Shown piece by piece: positions 39,999-51,130 of a DNA stretch of 64,000 nt (the first letter of the stretch is position 1; every line of letters begins with the position of its first letter). The stretch spans positions 411,382 through 475,381 of the forward strand of contig CM030935.1 of assembly GCA_018136815.1 (NCBI GenBank). The letters are read 5' to 3'. The translations under genes were made by a program, and so were the position numbers. Under the pieces are notes generated by a model. It was not told the DNA's origin, searched no databases, and saw only the letters and a list, made by a program, of their open reading frames with translations. Source of the stretch: Isochrysis galbana (taxonomy: Eukaryota; Haptophyta; Isochrysidales; Isochrysidaceae).

Positions 39999-42863
39999 CT
40001 ATGAATTGATAGCATGTGCCCGAGTTTGTGTTGCTTGCACCAGCGAACACCGTAGTTGTCTCGAGAACTCTTCCAGTGGGATTTGAATGTTGAAGGCCTC
40101 GTCGAAATTGCTCACCGGGGAAAGTGGGGAAAGTTCCATGCTGAGACCTAGCGCCTCCGCTCCAGCCTGTACAAGAGACCTGCTCAACCAAGCCACCTCA
40201 TGGGGTGGGCGGGGCGGGTCGGCACGCTCTATGGCGTCGCGCGCCGAAAGCACCGAAACCATCAGCTGAGATGAAATCTTGCCCTTCTTGCCCTTCTTAC
40301 CTTTGTTGCCCGAGTTGTCAATTAGAGGTGCCCCATCTGGCCCCACGGGCTTAAGCTCTCTCTCAATCTCCTCGCAAAGTGATGGGTTGGCACGGAATGA
40401 AAATCGACGGTATTGCCCACTGAACAGACGGGTGAGAAGTTGATCCAGTTCTATTTTGCGGTCTTCCTCGATCGTCGGACCGAAGACTCGCGCAAGCAAC
40501 ATCTGTGTTGTTTGAACCGGCATGGCGGCATCCACCCGTAGGATGCTCTCTTTCAAGAGCATTGGGGAGACGAGATGACGCTCTTGTTCATTGGCTTCCA
40601 TGTCGGGAGCGAACTGGATTGCACGCCTGAGCGTCTCCTCGATGTCCCGTCTGAGTGTGAGGACCTCGTTGACGAGCTGCGATTGCAATAGATAGCGGAA
40701 GGATCCCATGGACGGCGCCGTCAAGTCTGACATCGGCTCTGCAGGCGCGGGTTCGAGACACTGCAACGGGAAGCTTTCCTCATTGCCCTCAGCGCTTAAC
40801 GCATGGACAAGAGCCTGCACATCAGCCTCAGTCCGTGAGGGAAGCAGCGAGTGTAACTTTTTGTCGATGCCCTCCAAGGCATAGCGCTCGCCCTTTAGCG
40901 TGGAACCTCGCGCCATTAGTCCAGCTCTCAGTGCGAAGGTTGCACGGGAGATCTCGTCCAGGATTGAGTGTGGTAGGCGGCCGCGGAAGACCTGAAGAAA
41001 GAGAAGAGCCTGGGGCTCCCCGCAGAGAGCTAAAGCTGCTTGAAAGTTGAGAGCGTCAGCGCATGCCAGCGCAGCATGGCTCTCCGGAACACCCAGCGAC
41101 GTAGCTTTCGAACGCTTGGCGGCAGCATCCAATAAATCTTGTGCAACGTCCTCTCCACAAGTGGCTTCGGGATTAGCTGCTTGCGTGGAGTGGAAGCTCT
41201 TGCCTGCCAGAGCTACTGCGCTCGGCAATAGTGTGGCGAAGTCCGGCGCCGTCCCATGCCGTCTCTCGGCCTCGGTTCGAAGTTTGATGAGCTTACTCGC
41301 GACTTCGGCTAGACGAGCGCGCGGCCACTCAGCGACCCGGAGGCGCGCAACTCCCGCAAATGCGCGGGATGGGATTTGTGAAGAAACCACTCCCTCCCCC
41401 CGAAGCCATGCTGGACGACACTCGTCATGGCCAGTTATAGCAAGACGCACAATTGAATCTTTCCTCGCATCCATTTGAGAAACGCTTGCGCCCCCGCCTA
41501 GAGAACTTGGCCAGACTTGTAATGGTGTTTCCGATCCCGGGCTCACATCAAACAACTTCTGGGACTGGATGACAATGTGACCCTGTTGATCGATCACACG
41601 CGCCCCCCCACCTAGGGCCCGGTCGAGATTCGAGGCTAGCATATTCACGATCTCGTGCGGCCGCTTCCCGCGCCATCCCGTGTCGATGACAGGGACCTCG
41701 GACACACTCGACTCGCCATAAGTGAGTGCTGCTGGGAAGAGTAATCTAGACTCGCCGCCCGCCAACAGCATCCGGAGTTCGGCTACTTCCGATTGTAGCC
41801 TCTTCGCAATCATAGTTGAAGACTTGAGCGAGTCCTTGGCTTGCGTGTGAGTAGCTCCACTCACCCAGGTCGCGTGCATCTGTTTGAGCTCGTCCTTGAG
41901 CTGCTCCATTGTTTTCGACCGCATAGCATCTTCCTCTGCAAGTTCTGCCTGATTTGTCCGAAGCATTTCCACCTCCGCACGGAGCTTAGTCATCTCGGAT
42001 GATCGATGGTCGAGTGCAGCGCGAGAATTCTTGGCTTCGCCCTGCAGAAACTCGACCCTTTCGACCAACTGCGCCACCTGTGCCACGAGCTCTTGCTTGC
42101 TCTTCTCAGTGTGTCTCAAGGTGTTTTGAGTTGTTGTAACTTCTAGTCGCAGACGCGAGATGGCGAGATTTGCGTCATTCAGCTGCGCATCCTTGTCGGC
42201 CAGCTCCGCACGCAATTTAGCCTGCTCAGTCCCTGCTTCATGGCTAAGCTGAGCAATGACGGCGGCCGAGTCTGATTGCAATGTCGCAAAGCGCGAGCGC
42301 AGTAGTTCCACGTCAGCACGATCACCCATTACAGCATGGTAAGCGTCGTCATATGCTTGCTTGATGGCTAGCAATAGCGGCTTATAGGCTCCGAAAGCGG
42401 CGATGAAGTGATCAAATGCTTGCCGAAACACCTCTAGCCTCTGATCAACTCGAAGCCCTGCTGGTCCACCAAGAGCTGCGAGCTCTGCCTTTATGAAGGC
42501 AAGGAGCTTGTTGAGCAGCTCTGGCTCCGACTTCCTTTCGGCGCGAGCAGATCTTGGAGGTAGATCTGTCTTGAACCTGGGCGAGTCTCCAGCCATGATG
42601 GCCATTCTGAGCGACCTCTGCTGCAGGGCCGCGCCGATCGTCACGCTCGGGTCAGCGCGGTAGCGGGCAGAGCCTGGACGGGAGGGCATGGCAGCCGCAG
42701 CCGCTGCGAAGCCCCTGGCCGCTGACGAGGGCCTGGCGGTGCTCGGTCGTGCGGTGCAAGGGCGGCACGTGGACGATAGGTTGTCCAATGTCGTCATCGT
42801 CTTGGCATGCTCCGGCCGTGACGCCGGCAGCTGTGGTGGAGCCGACTGCGACTCGGGCGGCAT
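39999..42863 (-). CDS. TSNAXIP1-like coiled-coil protein
   Basis: A single-exon frame of 954 residues. After a Ser/Pro/Arg-rich N-terminus, residues about 112-230 match the translin-associated factor X-interacting N-terminal domain (ELLNKLLAFIKAELAALGG, RLEVFRQAFDHFIAAFGAYK, LLLAIKQAYDDAY). A long coiled coil follows to about 365, then an alpha-helical region without known domain, and a Lys/Gly run GNKGKKGKKGK near 865. In animals the family member is linked to translin-associated factor X and spermatogenesis; in protists homologues are often ciliary (known for the family, not shown here). The head-to-head calpain-like gene begins 208 bp away. Confidence 0.8.
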   Translation of the reverse strand: MPPESQSAPPQLPASRPEHAKTMTTLDNLSSTCRPCTARPSTARPSSAARGFAAAAAAMPSRPGSARYRADPSVTIGAALQQRSLRMAIMAGDSPRFKTDLPPRSARAERKSEPELLNKLLAFIKAELAALGGPAGLRVDQRLEVFRQAFDHFIAAFGAYKPLLLAIKQAYDDAYHAVMGDRADVELLRSRFATLQSDSAAVIAQLSHEAGTEQAKLRAELADKDAQLNDANLAISRLRLEVTTTQNTLRHTEKSKQELVAQVAQLVERVEFLQGEAKNSRAALDHRSSEMTKLRAEVEMLRTNQAELAEEDAMRSKTMEQLKDELKQMHATWVSGATHTQAKDSLKSSTMIAKRLQSEVAELRMLLAGGESRLLFPAALTYGESSVSEVPVIDTGWRGKRPHEIVNMLASNLDRALGGGARVIDQQGHIVIQSQKLFDVSPGSETPLQVWPSSLGGGASVSQMDARKDSIVRLAITGHDECRPAWLRGEGVVSSQIPSRAFAGVARLRVAEWPRARLAEVASKLIKLRTEAERRHGTAPDFATLLPSAVALAGKSFHSTQAANPEATCGEDVAQDLLDAAAKRSKATSLGVPESHAALACADALNFQAALALCGEPQALLFLQVFRGRLPHSILDEISRATFALRAGLMARGSTLKGERYALEGIDKKLHSLLPSRTEADVQALVHALSAEGNEESFPLQCLEPAPAEPMSDLTAPSMGSFRYLLQSQLVNEVLTLRRDIEETLRRAIQFAPDMEANEQERHLVSPMLLKESILRVDAAMPVQTTQMLLARVFGPTIEEDRKIELDQLLTRLFSGQYRRFSFRANPSLCEEIERELKPVGPDGAPLIDNSGNKGKKGKKGKISSQLMVSVLSARDAIERADPPRPPHEVAWLSRSLVQAGAEALGLSMELSPLSPVSNFDEAFNIQIPLEEFSRQLRCSLVQATQTRAHAINS

Positions 42864-43071
42864 CCGAACAGACCGCCGCCGCCGGTGGGCTTGAAACGCT
42901 CCCCAGTAGTACTCCGACCACTCCAGAGCTGTACTCTTCTCTCTCTAGGGTACTCTACTTCAGCATAAGTGAGTCTGTGAAAGAAGACCGACCCCCCCCC
43001 AAACGGTCCGACAAAGCAGGGAGAGAAGCTACTTGCTCAGCCGCCGGCCGGTCGGCGTGCGGGCGTGAGTG
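42864..43071. promoter_or_regulatory. compact divergent promoter region
   Basis: Only 208 bp separate the start codons of the TSNAXIP1-like and calpain-like genes on opposite strands. The spacer contains a tctctctctaggg pyrimidine block (about 42938-42950) and a C-run (42991-42999). No TATA box is evident. Shared regulation is an inference from spacing. Confidence 0.6.
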
Positions 43072-45665
43072 ATGGGGCGCAGTGGCGAGCCACTTCTCGA
43101 ACAGTTCGTTCTGGAGCCAGTGGCGGAGGGAGAGGAGCCGTTCGCGGACGACAAATTCTGCGGCGCCCGTGCGCTTTTCCGCGACCCGTCGCTCCCACCA
43201 CGTGGGCATCCCGCCGCGGAGAGTGTGCGGTGGCTGCGGCCAGCTGAGGTTTGCTCTGCAGCGGGAGCTCCTGACCCTCAACTCTTCGTCGACTCATCCT
43301 CATCCTCAGATGTTGTTCAGGGTGGGCTTGGTGACTGCTGGTTCCTGTCCGCGCTAGGCGTCATCGCACTCCGACCAGAGCTTCTCGCCCGCATCTTCAG
43401 TCGCTGGAGAGAGGCACCTGCAGGTGGCAAGTGCACTTTCGTCTTTTACCACGACGGAAATTGGCTCCCCGTTACGATTGATGACCGCCTACCGTGCGAT
43501 TCAGAGGGTCGGCTGCTCTACGCACGAGCCTCCACTATTCACGAGATGTGGGTGCCGCTGGTTGAGAAGGCGTACGCAAAATTTCATGGTAGTTACGAGG
43601 TGGGGACATATGCGATGCTCATGCCTCACAGGAGCTAGGACATTATGCATGCTCTGCCGCCTGTTCAGATCCAGGCCTCTGGATGCTCTGCACATTGCCA
43701 TTTTCAGGACGATCCTGTCCCACGGTGCAGGCATTGGTGTCGGGTTTTGCGGATACGGCGATGCGCCACTTGACGGGCGGAGCTCCACAACGATGGACTG
43801 TCCGTTCTTCTGATGGCAGGGGAGATGCGGCAGACGAACTCTGGGCACGTCTGGTTCGCTGGACCAGTGAATCTTCTCCCGTTGGATGCGCTCACTCGCA
43901 CGCGGTTGCTCAAAAGCTTCAAGCAGAAGCCGCGAGAGGGACGCAGAATGGTATCAGCACACACTCGGCAACAGTCTTCGATGGCTGTAGCTCCTCATGT
44001 GCCGGCGCTGCATCTTCTTCCTTACCTAAGGAGGTGCACGATCTTGGTCTGCTGCGTGGTCACGCCTATGGGCTCGAGTTGGTGCGAGAAATAGCTGGTC
44101 GGCGGCTGCTGCGGCTACGCAACCCATGGGGACGCGGCGAATGGACAGGAGCCTGGGCCGACGGCGCTTCTGAGTGGAGCGAAGAGCTGCTGAGTGCTCT
44201 CGAATACTCTTTCAGTGATGACGGCACCTTTTGGATGGAGTTGCACGATTTTTGCACACAGTTCAATGTTCTCTACATGGCGAGGCTGTTTGAGGGTGGT
44301 GATTGGGGAGTCCGTTCACTGCGTGGCCAGTGGCAAGGCAGAAGCGCGGCAGGATGTCCTGGGCACAACGCAAGTTGGCGGAGTAACCCCGCAATCTCGT
44401 TCGCTCTTTCACAGGAGTGTGAGCTCTTCTGCGTGTTGGGGCGCAGCGACATATCTAAAGCGAAATGCGGTGATGCGCTTTCCCGGCCATCGTCGCCTCA
44501 GCTAGTGAGCCGGACATTGAGGCCGTCATCGCCCCACACGCGAACGCCCTCGTCAGTGCAGGATACATTGCACTCGCTAGGGTTCGCACTCGCTTCCGTC
44601 TCACAGTTGGTGCGCACTGCTCACGCCTCCTCAATGAAGGGAATCGATATCGCTGTAAGTGGATTGCCCCTTCGATACGAACCAGAGGTGTCGAGTGCTG
44701 AAGAGTCGCGGTTGCGTGCAGGCATTTATGCCATCGTGCCCTTCACATTCCGCTCTGAGATTGAGGGCGCATGGCGGCTGGAAGTGCGATGCAGCCGGGC
44801 AGACGCCCTTCACATCGACCGATGGGAATCGGTGGACGCACTTATTGCTGCACACGGCATTGGGGCCAATGGCATTGGAGGGAGCATGACCCAGACTGGA
44901 CCCGATGTCAACCCTTCACAACAGCTGTCGCCTCCACAGAAAGCCGACCTAGATGAGATGGACCTGTGGATGGAGGTGACCGAAGATTTGGATCCTGAGG
45001 AGGCTTTCGGGCATGATCGCTATTCTGCAAGTGGAGCTCTCGCATTTTTGGGTAGTCGAGAGGAGCGCAGGCTGAGTCGGGAGGCTGCGGCCCTGTCCGA
45101 GGCGTACTTGGCTGAGCAGTGCGATGAGATGCGTCCTGCTTGGGAAGCTTTCATGTCGCAAGCGCTCTCACGGGGCGATCCTCCACATTCCCTCGCCACT
45201 GTGGATGACGCTCTCTCGCGCTTGGCGCTCAAGAAGCAAGAGGTCCACCATGAACGCGCCTTTTCGCGAGCTGCGCGTATAGGAAGAGCACCTACTCAAA
45301 GGCCCGCACGCACACCGGCATTGACGCAGAGTTTGCCGGAGGACATTAGGCAAGGTGCCGCGGAAGCGGTGCGTAAAGCTAAAGTTGAGCTCGCACGCAG
45401 GCAAACGCCAGCCGCCACGACTACACTCTTAGGGTCCACAACGTACTCTCCTGACATGCTAGCCAAGACAGGAAGACATACTTCGCTTCATGCATCAGAT
45501 AATCTTGCCACCATAGCAGCATCATACCGCCGAGATGCCAGGCCGACAGCGCGGGTCCCATTTCAGCCAAGTTCCCACGGAAGCTTCCAACGAAACACGA
45601 ACAAAGGTGCGAGTCGTTGGGAAGTGCGAATGCCTCCACCGCCACCTCATTGGGGAGCATTATAG
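43072..45665 (+). CDS. calpain-family cysteine protease, 2 exons
   Basis: Ca2+-type cytosolic cysteine protease. Exons 43072-43599 and 43731-45665 (GT-AG, phase 0) give 820 residues. The junction restores HGSYE-ALVSGFADTAMRHLTGG as in other calpains. The full triad is visible: Cys89 in GGLGDCWFLSAL, His287 in RGHAYGLEL and Asn307 in RNPWGRGEW. A C-terminal half with CBSW/C2-like beta regions follows (ECELFCVLGR, GIYAIVPFTF), then a basic helical tail (AAEAVRKAKVELARR). No EF-hand (penta-EF) domain, so an atypical calpain. Another acceptor AG at 43707 is possible but fits the family less well. Confidence 0.88.
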
Positions 45666-46401
45666 TTGCATAACCTTTTGGGATTTTGTTATATCCAACC
45701 GTTATAGGTTGTGATGCTAGTGGCTTTCATGTTGTCCCGTGGTTGTCGGGGTTGTGATATTGTTCTTTTGCTCGAATTTGGGCGCCGTCGGGTGTCGGGT
45801 GAGTGGGTACAATAGCAACTGTATGAGCGTTAGCACCACTACTGACACACTCAAGCCACAAATACAATCGGCGGGCGTCTTCAAGAGCAAAACACGATAA
45901 CCAAGCCCACGACGACCAATCCATCCAACTGCAAACCATCGCAAAAGATAGCAACAAAAGGCCCGCCTAGACCGCCAGAGACCAGAGCGATCCGCCCCCC
46001 GAACCTAGCCCAAGGTAGATAGAGCACTTGGGCCAGGCACCCCTGGTATACCGCGAAAACAACAAGGAATAATGAAGGGGAGAAAGGAACGAGGGGGAGG
46101 GTAGGGAGCTTGAAGGACGACGCAATAGGGAGGTAATTAATGGATACCATATACCATATCCATATGCCGTGCCGGTGCCGGATGTAGGTGTTAGCCCAAA
46201 ATTTTCGGCAGCTTTTTTACCCAATGACCACAATGAGCGCATGTCGCAACTTGCAACTTGTCGCGCCTATGAAGAGTTTAAATGTACTTAAATAAACGGC
46301 GTTTACGTTTACATAAACGGGAAACGGGAACCGAGGGCCTGCGGGGGGGCAGGGGCAGGGCTATAAGTATAAATAAGCTATAAATTAGGTACTTGCACTT
46401 A
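45666..46401. other. intergenic, no gene seen
   Basis: Probable 3' UTR of the calpain gene, then short domainless frames. 46290-46330 has a small acgtttacataaacgg inverted motif. It ends in target sequence for the next insertion. Confidence 0.55.
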
Positions 46402-47165
46402 AAAAAACCTTCTAATATTCTTACCGCACTCGCGGCGAATGGAACCACTACCTACTACACGTAGCACGTAGCATACTTTCTACACCCCCACTCCCCCGGC
46501 CCTTCTCCCCCCGCCATAAGGCGGCTCCCCCCGTGCACTACTAGGGGGATAGGGGTGAAGGGCTTAGATATGGTCCGGTGGCCCGCGCCCCCCCCCGGTG
46601 ATCTTTCCCCCCCTTCCTCCTGTGTCTCCGAGTCCGAGTGGGCGGCCGACTCTGCCCCGACTTATCCTGTAAACAGGAGCGGGACTTACCAATTTTTCGG
46701 TGGGCGGAGCTCTCGCTCCGCCCACCCCCTTCTCCGCGCTCTCTCTCCCCTCTCCTGCGGCACGCGCGATGGCGCGCCTGCGGCAGGCCTCCAGCTGCCC
46801 TCTAGCGGCCCCTGGAGGCTCCTGGAGGCCAGCTCAGGGGGCAGAGGAGGCTGGGGCTGGGCCCTGGCCTCCCCTGCCTCCCCCTCGCTGGCGCTCCTGA
46901 GCCTCTGGGGCCCCAAATCTGCACCTGTCTGCCTGTCGACCAGGGGGGGAGGGGGGGTTGGAGCAATGGGCTGGTCACGAGGGGCCAGGATGGGCGAATG
47001 GGGCGATCCTGTGGGGAAGGGAGTGGGTCAGTAGGGCAGTGGCCTCCTGGCAAGCCATCAGGCGTGCCAGGAGGATGAGTGGTTCCTCCCCCATGGCAGG
47101 GGAGGAGTGGAGAGAGGGGGGGGCTCGTGCCCCCCCATGGGGCAACCAAGTATAAACTTAGTTGT
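46402..47165. mobile_element. dispersed insertion family, copy 2 (764 bp)
   Basis: Flanked by a 15-bp target duplication with one mismatch (aggtacttgcactta at 46387-46401; aggtacttgtactta at 47166-47180). Very similar to 26694-27451 from the aaaaaacctt end to the aagtataaacttagttgt end, differing by scattered substitutions. Non-coding. Sharing both ends at two loci shows it is a defined unit rather than a truncated piece. Confidence 0.88.
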
Positions 47166-47270
47166 AGGTACTTGTACTTAGTCAGTTACTAAGTTTTGTG
47201 CCCTAGACTCAGTGCAGTCGTGGCTTGGCGTCGTGATGCGTGGCTAGTGGTAGTAGCGGCACTAGCACTC

Positions 47271-47633
47271 ATGCTCATTTGCTTTATTACGAGGTATCCG
47301 TCGAAAACAAAAACGAACATGAGCATGAATGCGAGCGTTTCGGTTTCGGCCTCCGAGCAACCACATCCATCGTGGTCTTGTGCATTAAGCAACCCATCCA
47401 CAATGGAAAATGGCGCATACACAGCCTCCGCACCATCACATACTACGCTGCAAGACTGTGGTGCGTATTGCAGCACAACCCTGTCGTGTGCGCCAAAACT
47501 CCACGCATGCCTCCTCGGCCCACCGGGGATGCACCGCCGAGACCACAGACCCAATACACAGCATCAACGGCGAAAAAGATGGGCCAAGATCAAGAAGCCC
47601 TCAGACTTACATGGGGCCAAGCTGGGGTCATAA
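47271..47633 (+). CDS. possible small membrane-anchored protein or first exon
   Basis: The frame is open from 47196 and has a hydrophobic stretch LVVVAALALMLICFI followed by a Ser/Cys-rich part (SWSCALSNPS, CGAYCSTTLSCAP). The first in-frame ATG (47271) lies inside the hydrophobic stretch, so the true start may be upstream and could have been displaced by the insertion ending at 47165. No family recognised. Confidence 0.25.
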   Translation: MLICFITRYPSKTKTNMSMNASVSVSASEQPHPSWSCALSNPSTMENGAYTASAPSHTTLQDCGAYCSTTLSCAPKLHACLLGPPGMHRRDHRPNTQHQRRKRWAKIKKPSDLHGAKLGS

Positions 47634-47969
47634 ACATCGACAAACCACTCCAATACGTGACAGCATGGGGTCGTCATGGACATGCAGGCGCACTGCCTCA
47701 CACATCTCTGCCCACTCAACCATAAAATGCGTGGGAACCACGCCCACATCAATCGGTGGCCACAACTGCCACTAGCACATACAAGTTCTCAAGTTGAAGT
47801 TTTCAGCGCTTGCTCGCCAACGTCACTCATTTGCTCGTGCCGACCTTTGCATTTTGGCATTGGCGCGTGCAGAGCACCTAAGTCGCGCCGTTGTTGAGCC
47901 GCACAGGTGCGCGAATGCGAGCTACACGGTAGCTGCAACGCGACATACCATGCCGTACATCATCTCTGT

Positions 47970-49001
47970 TTATGCAGCAGCATAGCCGTAGTCGTCCGCA
48001 TCATCAGGAGGCTCGTCCGATACACGATTGAAAACAACAAATGTGCCGAGCTGCAGCCATAGGAAGCCGATAACGTCGGTGTCCATCAAGAAAAGCTGGC
48101 CGGGCACAAAATGTGCATATTGAAAACCACGCGCAGCGATACGGCCAGCGCCCTTGTACCGCTCGACCTCCTGAGGCTGTGAGGTACCGTCCGAACCCAC
48201 GGAAACCACCTCAACCCGAACCCCGACCAAGTCCTCATCGGGCGCCTCGAATGACGAGCTCTGCTCTGTATACAGCGCTGTCAGGTCAGCGCGGAAGGTC
48301 ACCTCCCCTGCTGGCACATGCTCGTCACCCGTCACCTTAACCGCAACAAGCGTGTCCTGCTCATAGTGAATCTTGATGTAGGCTTCACCGTGATTCGGGT
48401 AGTTACCTGCGTGCAACCGGTGGTGCAGAGGGTGAACGCGACCCGTCTTGTGCAACCATTTGTGGGAGTGGATGCCTGCAACCTCCACACCATTTGCAAC
48501 AAATGTCCTGCCCATGAGAGCGGAGCAGCTTGCGCAGGCGTATCAGCGCATCGTGGTGGCAGGCGCACCCTTCCAGAGTCCAGCTAGCTGATACTGAGGC
48601 TGGAAACGGCGTAGGACCATGAGCTGATCACGGGTGGTGGCCGCTTCAGTGTACGACTCGCGCTTCACGAGTTCCTCGAGACGCTCGCGCAGATCAGAGG
48701 CAAGTACAGCAGGGTCCTTGGAGCGGAGCTCGGCGAGGTCATCGCGGAGCATGGCGGCAGCGGCGAAGTCCTGCGTGTCCACCGCCTCGATAAGGTCGGA
48801 CTCGAGCTGGGCCACCTGGTTGCGGATGCTCGGCAGATCAGACGGCGGCGCAAACTGCTTGAGCTGCGACTCAAAGGGCGCCTCCGTCGAGGTCATGCTG
48901 ATGGCGCGGAGGCTGCTGGTGTGCGGTGCCATCGGCCGCGCGAGGCTGAAGGCGGCCGCGCCCTCCGCCACTAGAAGAGCCACGAGGTGTGTCAGTTGCA
49001 T
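47970..49001 (-). CDS. plastid-targeted UVR-domain protein, EXECUTER/F-box-associated-like, 2 exons
   Basis: Starts with a signal peptide and AAAF-type site (MQLTHLVALLVAEGAAAFSL) suited to a secondary plastid. Two UVR-like helical hairpins follow (DFAAAAMLRDDLAELR and SYTEAATTRDQL). Exon 1 ends near 48562 at QLAGLWKG; exon 2 runs from about 48507 to 47970 with FVANGVEVAG, LVAVKVTGDEHVPAGEVTF and a C-terminal FLWLQLGTFVVFNRV. The GLWKG...KVTGD..VPAGEVTF pattern is known from plant EXECUTER- and F-box-associated proteins linked to plastid singlet-oxygen signalling. Canonical GT and AG sites leave the junction one base out of frame, so either the splice choice is unusual or one base is wrong here. 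Confidence 0.7.
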
Positions 49002-49009
49002 CGAGAATG

Positions 49010-49640
49010 GGAAAGGGAAGGCAGGGGAGGGAGGGCGGGGGGTGGGGGGGGGGGAGAGCCTGGTCTGCTGCCTCGCTGGGGAGGAGAAGAGTCCGACTGC
49101 GGGAGGGGCGGAAGGGGGGCGGGGGCGGGGGCGGGGGGGGGAGAGGGCAGGGAAGCCTCTCTCCTCTTCCCCCCCCCCCCCTTCTCCTCTCCCCCTCTCT
49201 CCCCCTCCTCCTCTCCTCCTTCTTTCGCCCTCCCCGCCCCGGTTCTTGATTCTCTCGGCAAGAAGCTCTCTAGAGGGGTGCGGGGGTGGGGTGCGGGGGT
49301 GGGAAACGGGTGCTGATTGGCGTGGGGGGGAGAGGCGGGGGGGGGGAGGCGGGGCTTCCTGCCTCGGGGGCCCTCTTTTCTCTCAAGAGTACGTGGGCCA
49401 GTCGAGAGAGCCACGAGGGGGTAGAGAAAGAGAGAGAGAGAGAGGGAGGCGGGGAGGAGAGAGATGGCCGGGCACGGAGATCAAACAGGGGCAACGAGGA
49501 CGCCCCCCCCCACGCGCGGAGGGGGGGGGGGGGGGGGGGGCGGGGGGGGGGGGGGGGAGGGGGCGAGCACCCCCCCCCCCCCCCCTACCGCGTCCCCACT
49601 CTCCCCCCCCGCGCGACGGCTCCCCTCCAGCCGCCCCCCC
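49010..49640. repeat. poly-G/poly-C rich spacer
   Basis: Dense G runs (21 G at 49520-49540, 16 G at 49542-49557) and C runs (for example 49570-49585), with a GA block at 49428-49443. It separates the head-to-head UVR and Cwf21 genes. G-quadruplex potential is obvious. Homopolymer lengths may be unreliable. Confidence 0.85.
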
Positions 49641-49878
49641 GCACTTACTCCTCATTTCTGGGGTTCGTCAAACCAGACGCGCGATCTTTCTCAAAGCTTC
49701 GCAGGATGCCCTGATGAAGCCGAGGACGGCCCGCCCCCTTGCCCGGCCTGGCCTCCCGTTTTCTTTTCTTCCTCGAGTGGTCCGCCCCCTTAGTTTTGTT
49801 CTTTGCCCTGCCGTGCTCCGCGCCACCAGTGCGGGTGGCGTCGTCCTCTACGCTGCAGGCGCCGCTGCTCCTGCACTC

Positions 49879-50556
49879 ATGTATAACGGCATTGGCTTGA
49901 CGACAGTGCGCGGCTCGGGGACCAATGGGTACGTCTCGCGCAATCTGGCGCATGTCTCCGCCACGCGCTCCGCCAACATCAAGAGCAGCAGCAAAGACGC
50001 GGGAATGCACGGTTTTGAACGCGCGCCCACGCCAAAACGCGCCAATGCTGAGATCCTGATGCACAACCACAAGAGGGAGATTGAGGTCAAGTGCCTGAAG
50101 CTTCAGGAGAGCCTGGAAGAGAAGGGTGCCGGGGAAGAGGAGATCGAGCGTCGCGTGAGCGAGCTGCGCGCTTCGCTTCTGGCAAAGCTTCCGAAGCCGG
50201 AGTCCTCCGTGAGTGAAGGTCAATCAGGGCGGACAGGGGAGACGCATGCAGATGCGGCAACGAAGGAGCGGGAGTCGGCTGCGCTTAAGAACGCGCTTGG
50301 TATCTCATCCGAATACGTGGGGGGCTCAGCCTTCGACCGAGAGCTCCAGGAGAGGCAGAAGCAGGAGCGTGCCGCCAAACGTGAAGCCGAGGAGGCTGAG
50401 CGCGCAGAGCTCATGGCAATTCTAGAACGGGAACAGGCGCGGGAGGAGCGCCAGCGAGAGAAGGAGGCGCGCCGGGCAGAAAAAGAGGAGCGGAGAGCAG
50501 AGAGGAAACGCCACAAAAAGCACCGGAAGAAGGATTCGAGGAGTGGCTCGGATTAG
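49879..50556 (+). CDS. Cwf21-domain splicing factor (CWC21/SRRM2 N-terminal type)
   Basis: 225 residues. The start MYNGIGLTTVRGSGTNGYVSRNL is the hallmark N-terminus of CWC21/SRm300, which fixes the ATG at 49879 although the frame is open upstream. The Cwf21 domain (about 58-108: NAEILMHNHKREIEVKCLKL to RRVSELRASLL) binds Prp8/Snu114 in the active spliceosome. A charged helical region (RELQERQKQERAAKREAEE) and a Lys/Arg-rich tail follow. No long RS domain, so closer to yeast/algal CWC21 size than animal SRRM2. Confidence 0.92.
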   Translation: MYNGIGLTTVRGSGTNGYVSRNLAHVSATRSANIKSSSKDAGMHGFERAPTPKRANAEILMHNHKREIEVKCLKLQESLEEKGAGEEEIERRVSELRASLLAKLPKPESSVSEGQSGRTGETHADAATKERESAALKNALGISSEYVGGSAFDRELQERQKQERAAKREAEEAERAELMAILEREQAREERQREKEARRAEKEERRAERKRHKKHRKKDSRSGSD

Positions 50557-51119
50557 TGATGTTGTGGGTCAGACGAGTTTGGCGGATGGTCGGGCATCTT
50601 GCGTCTCGGCATTTTTGGCTCAACTCCTTGGATCAGAGCGCGGGCCACTCCCAGTGATGAAGAGCTGTCGCGTCCTATTTCGCCCGCCTTCATTCTGATG
50701 CCGCCACCCCGGTGACGCATACGGCACAACCAGCTCATTGCGCGGTGCAATTTGTGTGCAACTGGCGGGGCTATCCATGCTCCATGCAAATCTGCATGAT
50801 GCATGAGGCCCCCTGCCATGAATCTGTAGGCTTGTCATCACATCACAAGTACACGCGAGCATCTTGCATCGGACATTTCCCCTGATCCCCTCCACGAATC
50901 CCGCCTCATGCTTTCTGTGCTATTCAGTGCGAACGACACGCTTCCTCTCCCGGCTCTTCCCGCCCGCCCGCCATTGGGCCGCGCGCCCGCCTTAAGCCTG
51001 ACTTGGGGCCGCAAGGCCGCAACTAGACCGCCTGCGTTGCGCACAGTCCTCTGCCGCTGCGAGTGCGCACGCCGATGCATAAGTTGTAAAAGCCAATAAT
51101 ATTTCGTGTTGACAGGAAA
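50557..51119. other. intergenic, no gene seen
   Basis: Contains short frames without domain on both strands. It ends at the target site of the next insertion. Confidence 0.55.
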
Positions 51120-51130
51120 CAATTATGAAA

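Noticed and set aside
43707-43730. Alternative splice acceptor for calpain exon 2 at 43707
   Set aside because: It would add eight residues inside the conserved HGSYEAL segment; the acceptor at 43730 matches the family.
48634-49878. Upstream 415 codons of the 640-residue plus frame ahead of Cwf21
   Set aside because: It overlaps the UVR gene on the other strand and poly-G tracts; the family N-terminus MYNGIGLTT fixes the start at 49879.
50209-50251. Possible 43-nt intron (gtgagt ... gcatgcag) in the Cwf21 gene
   Set aside because: Removing it breaks the frame, while reading through is open and continuous.
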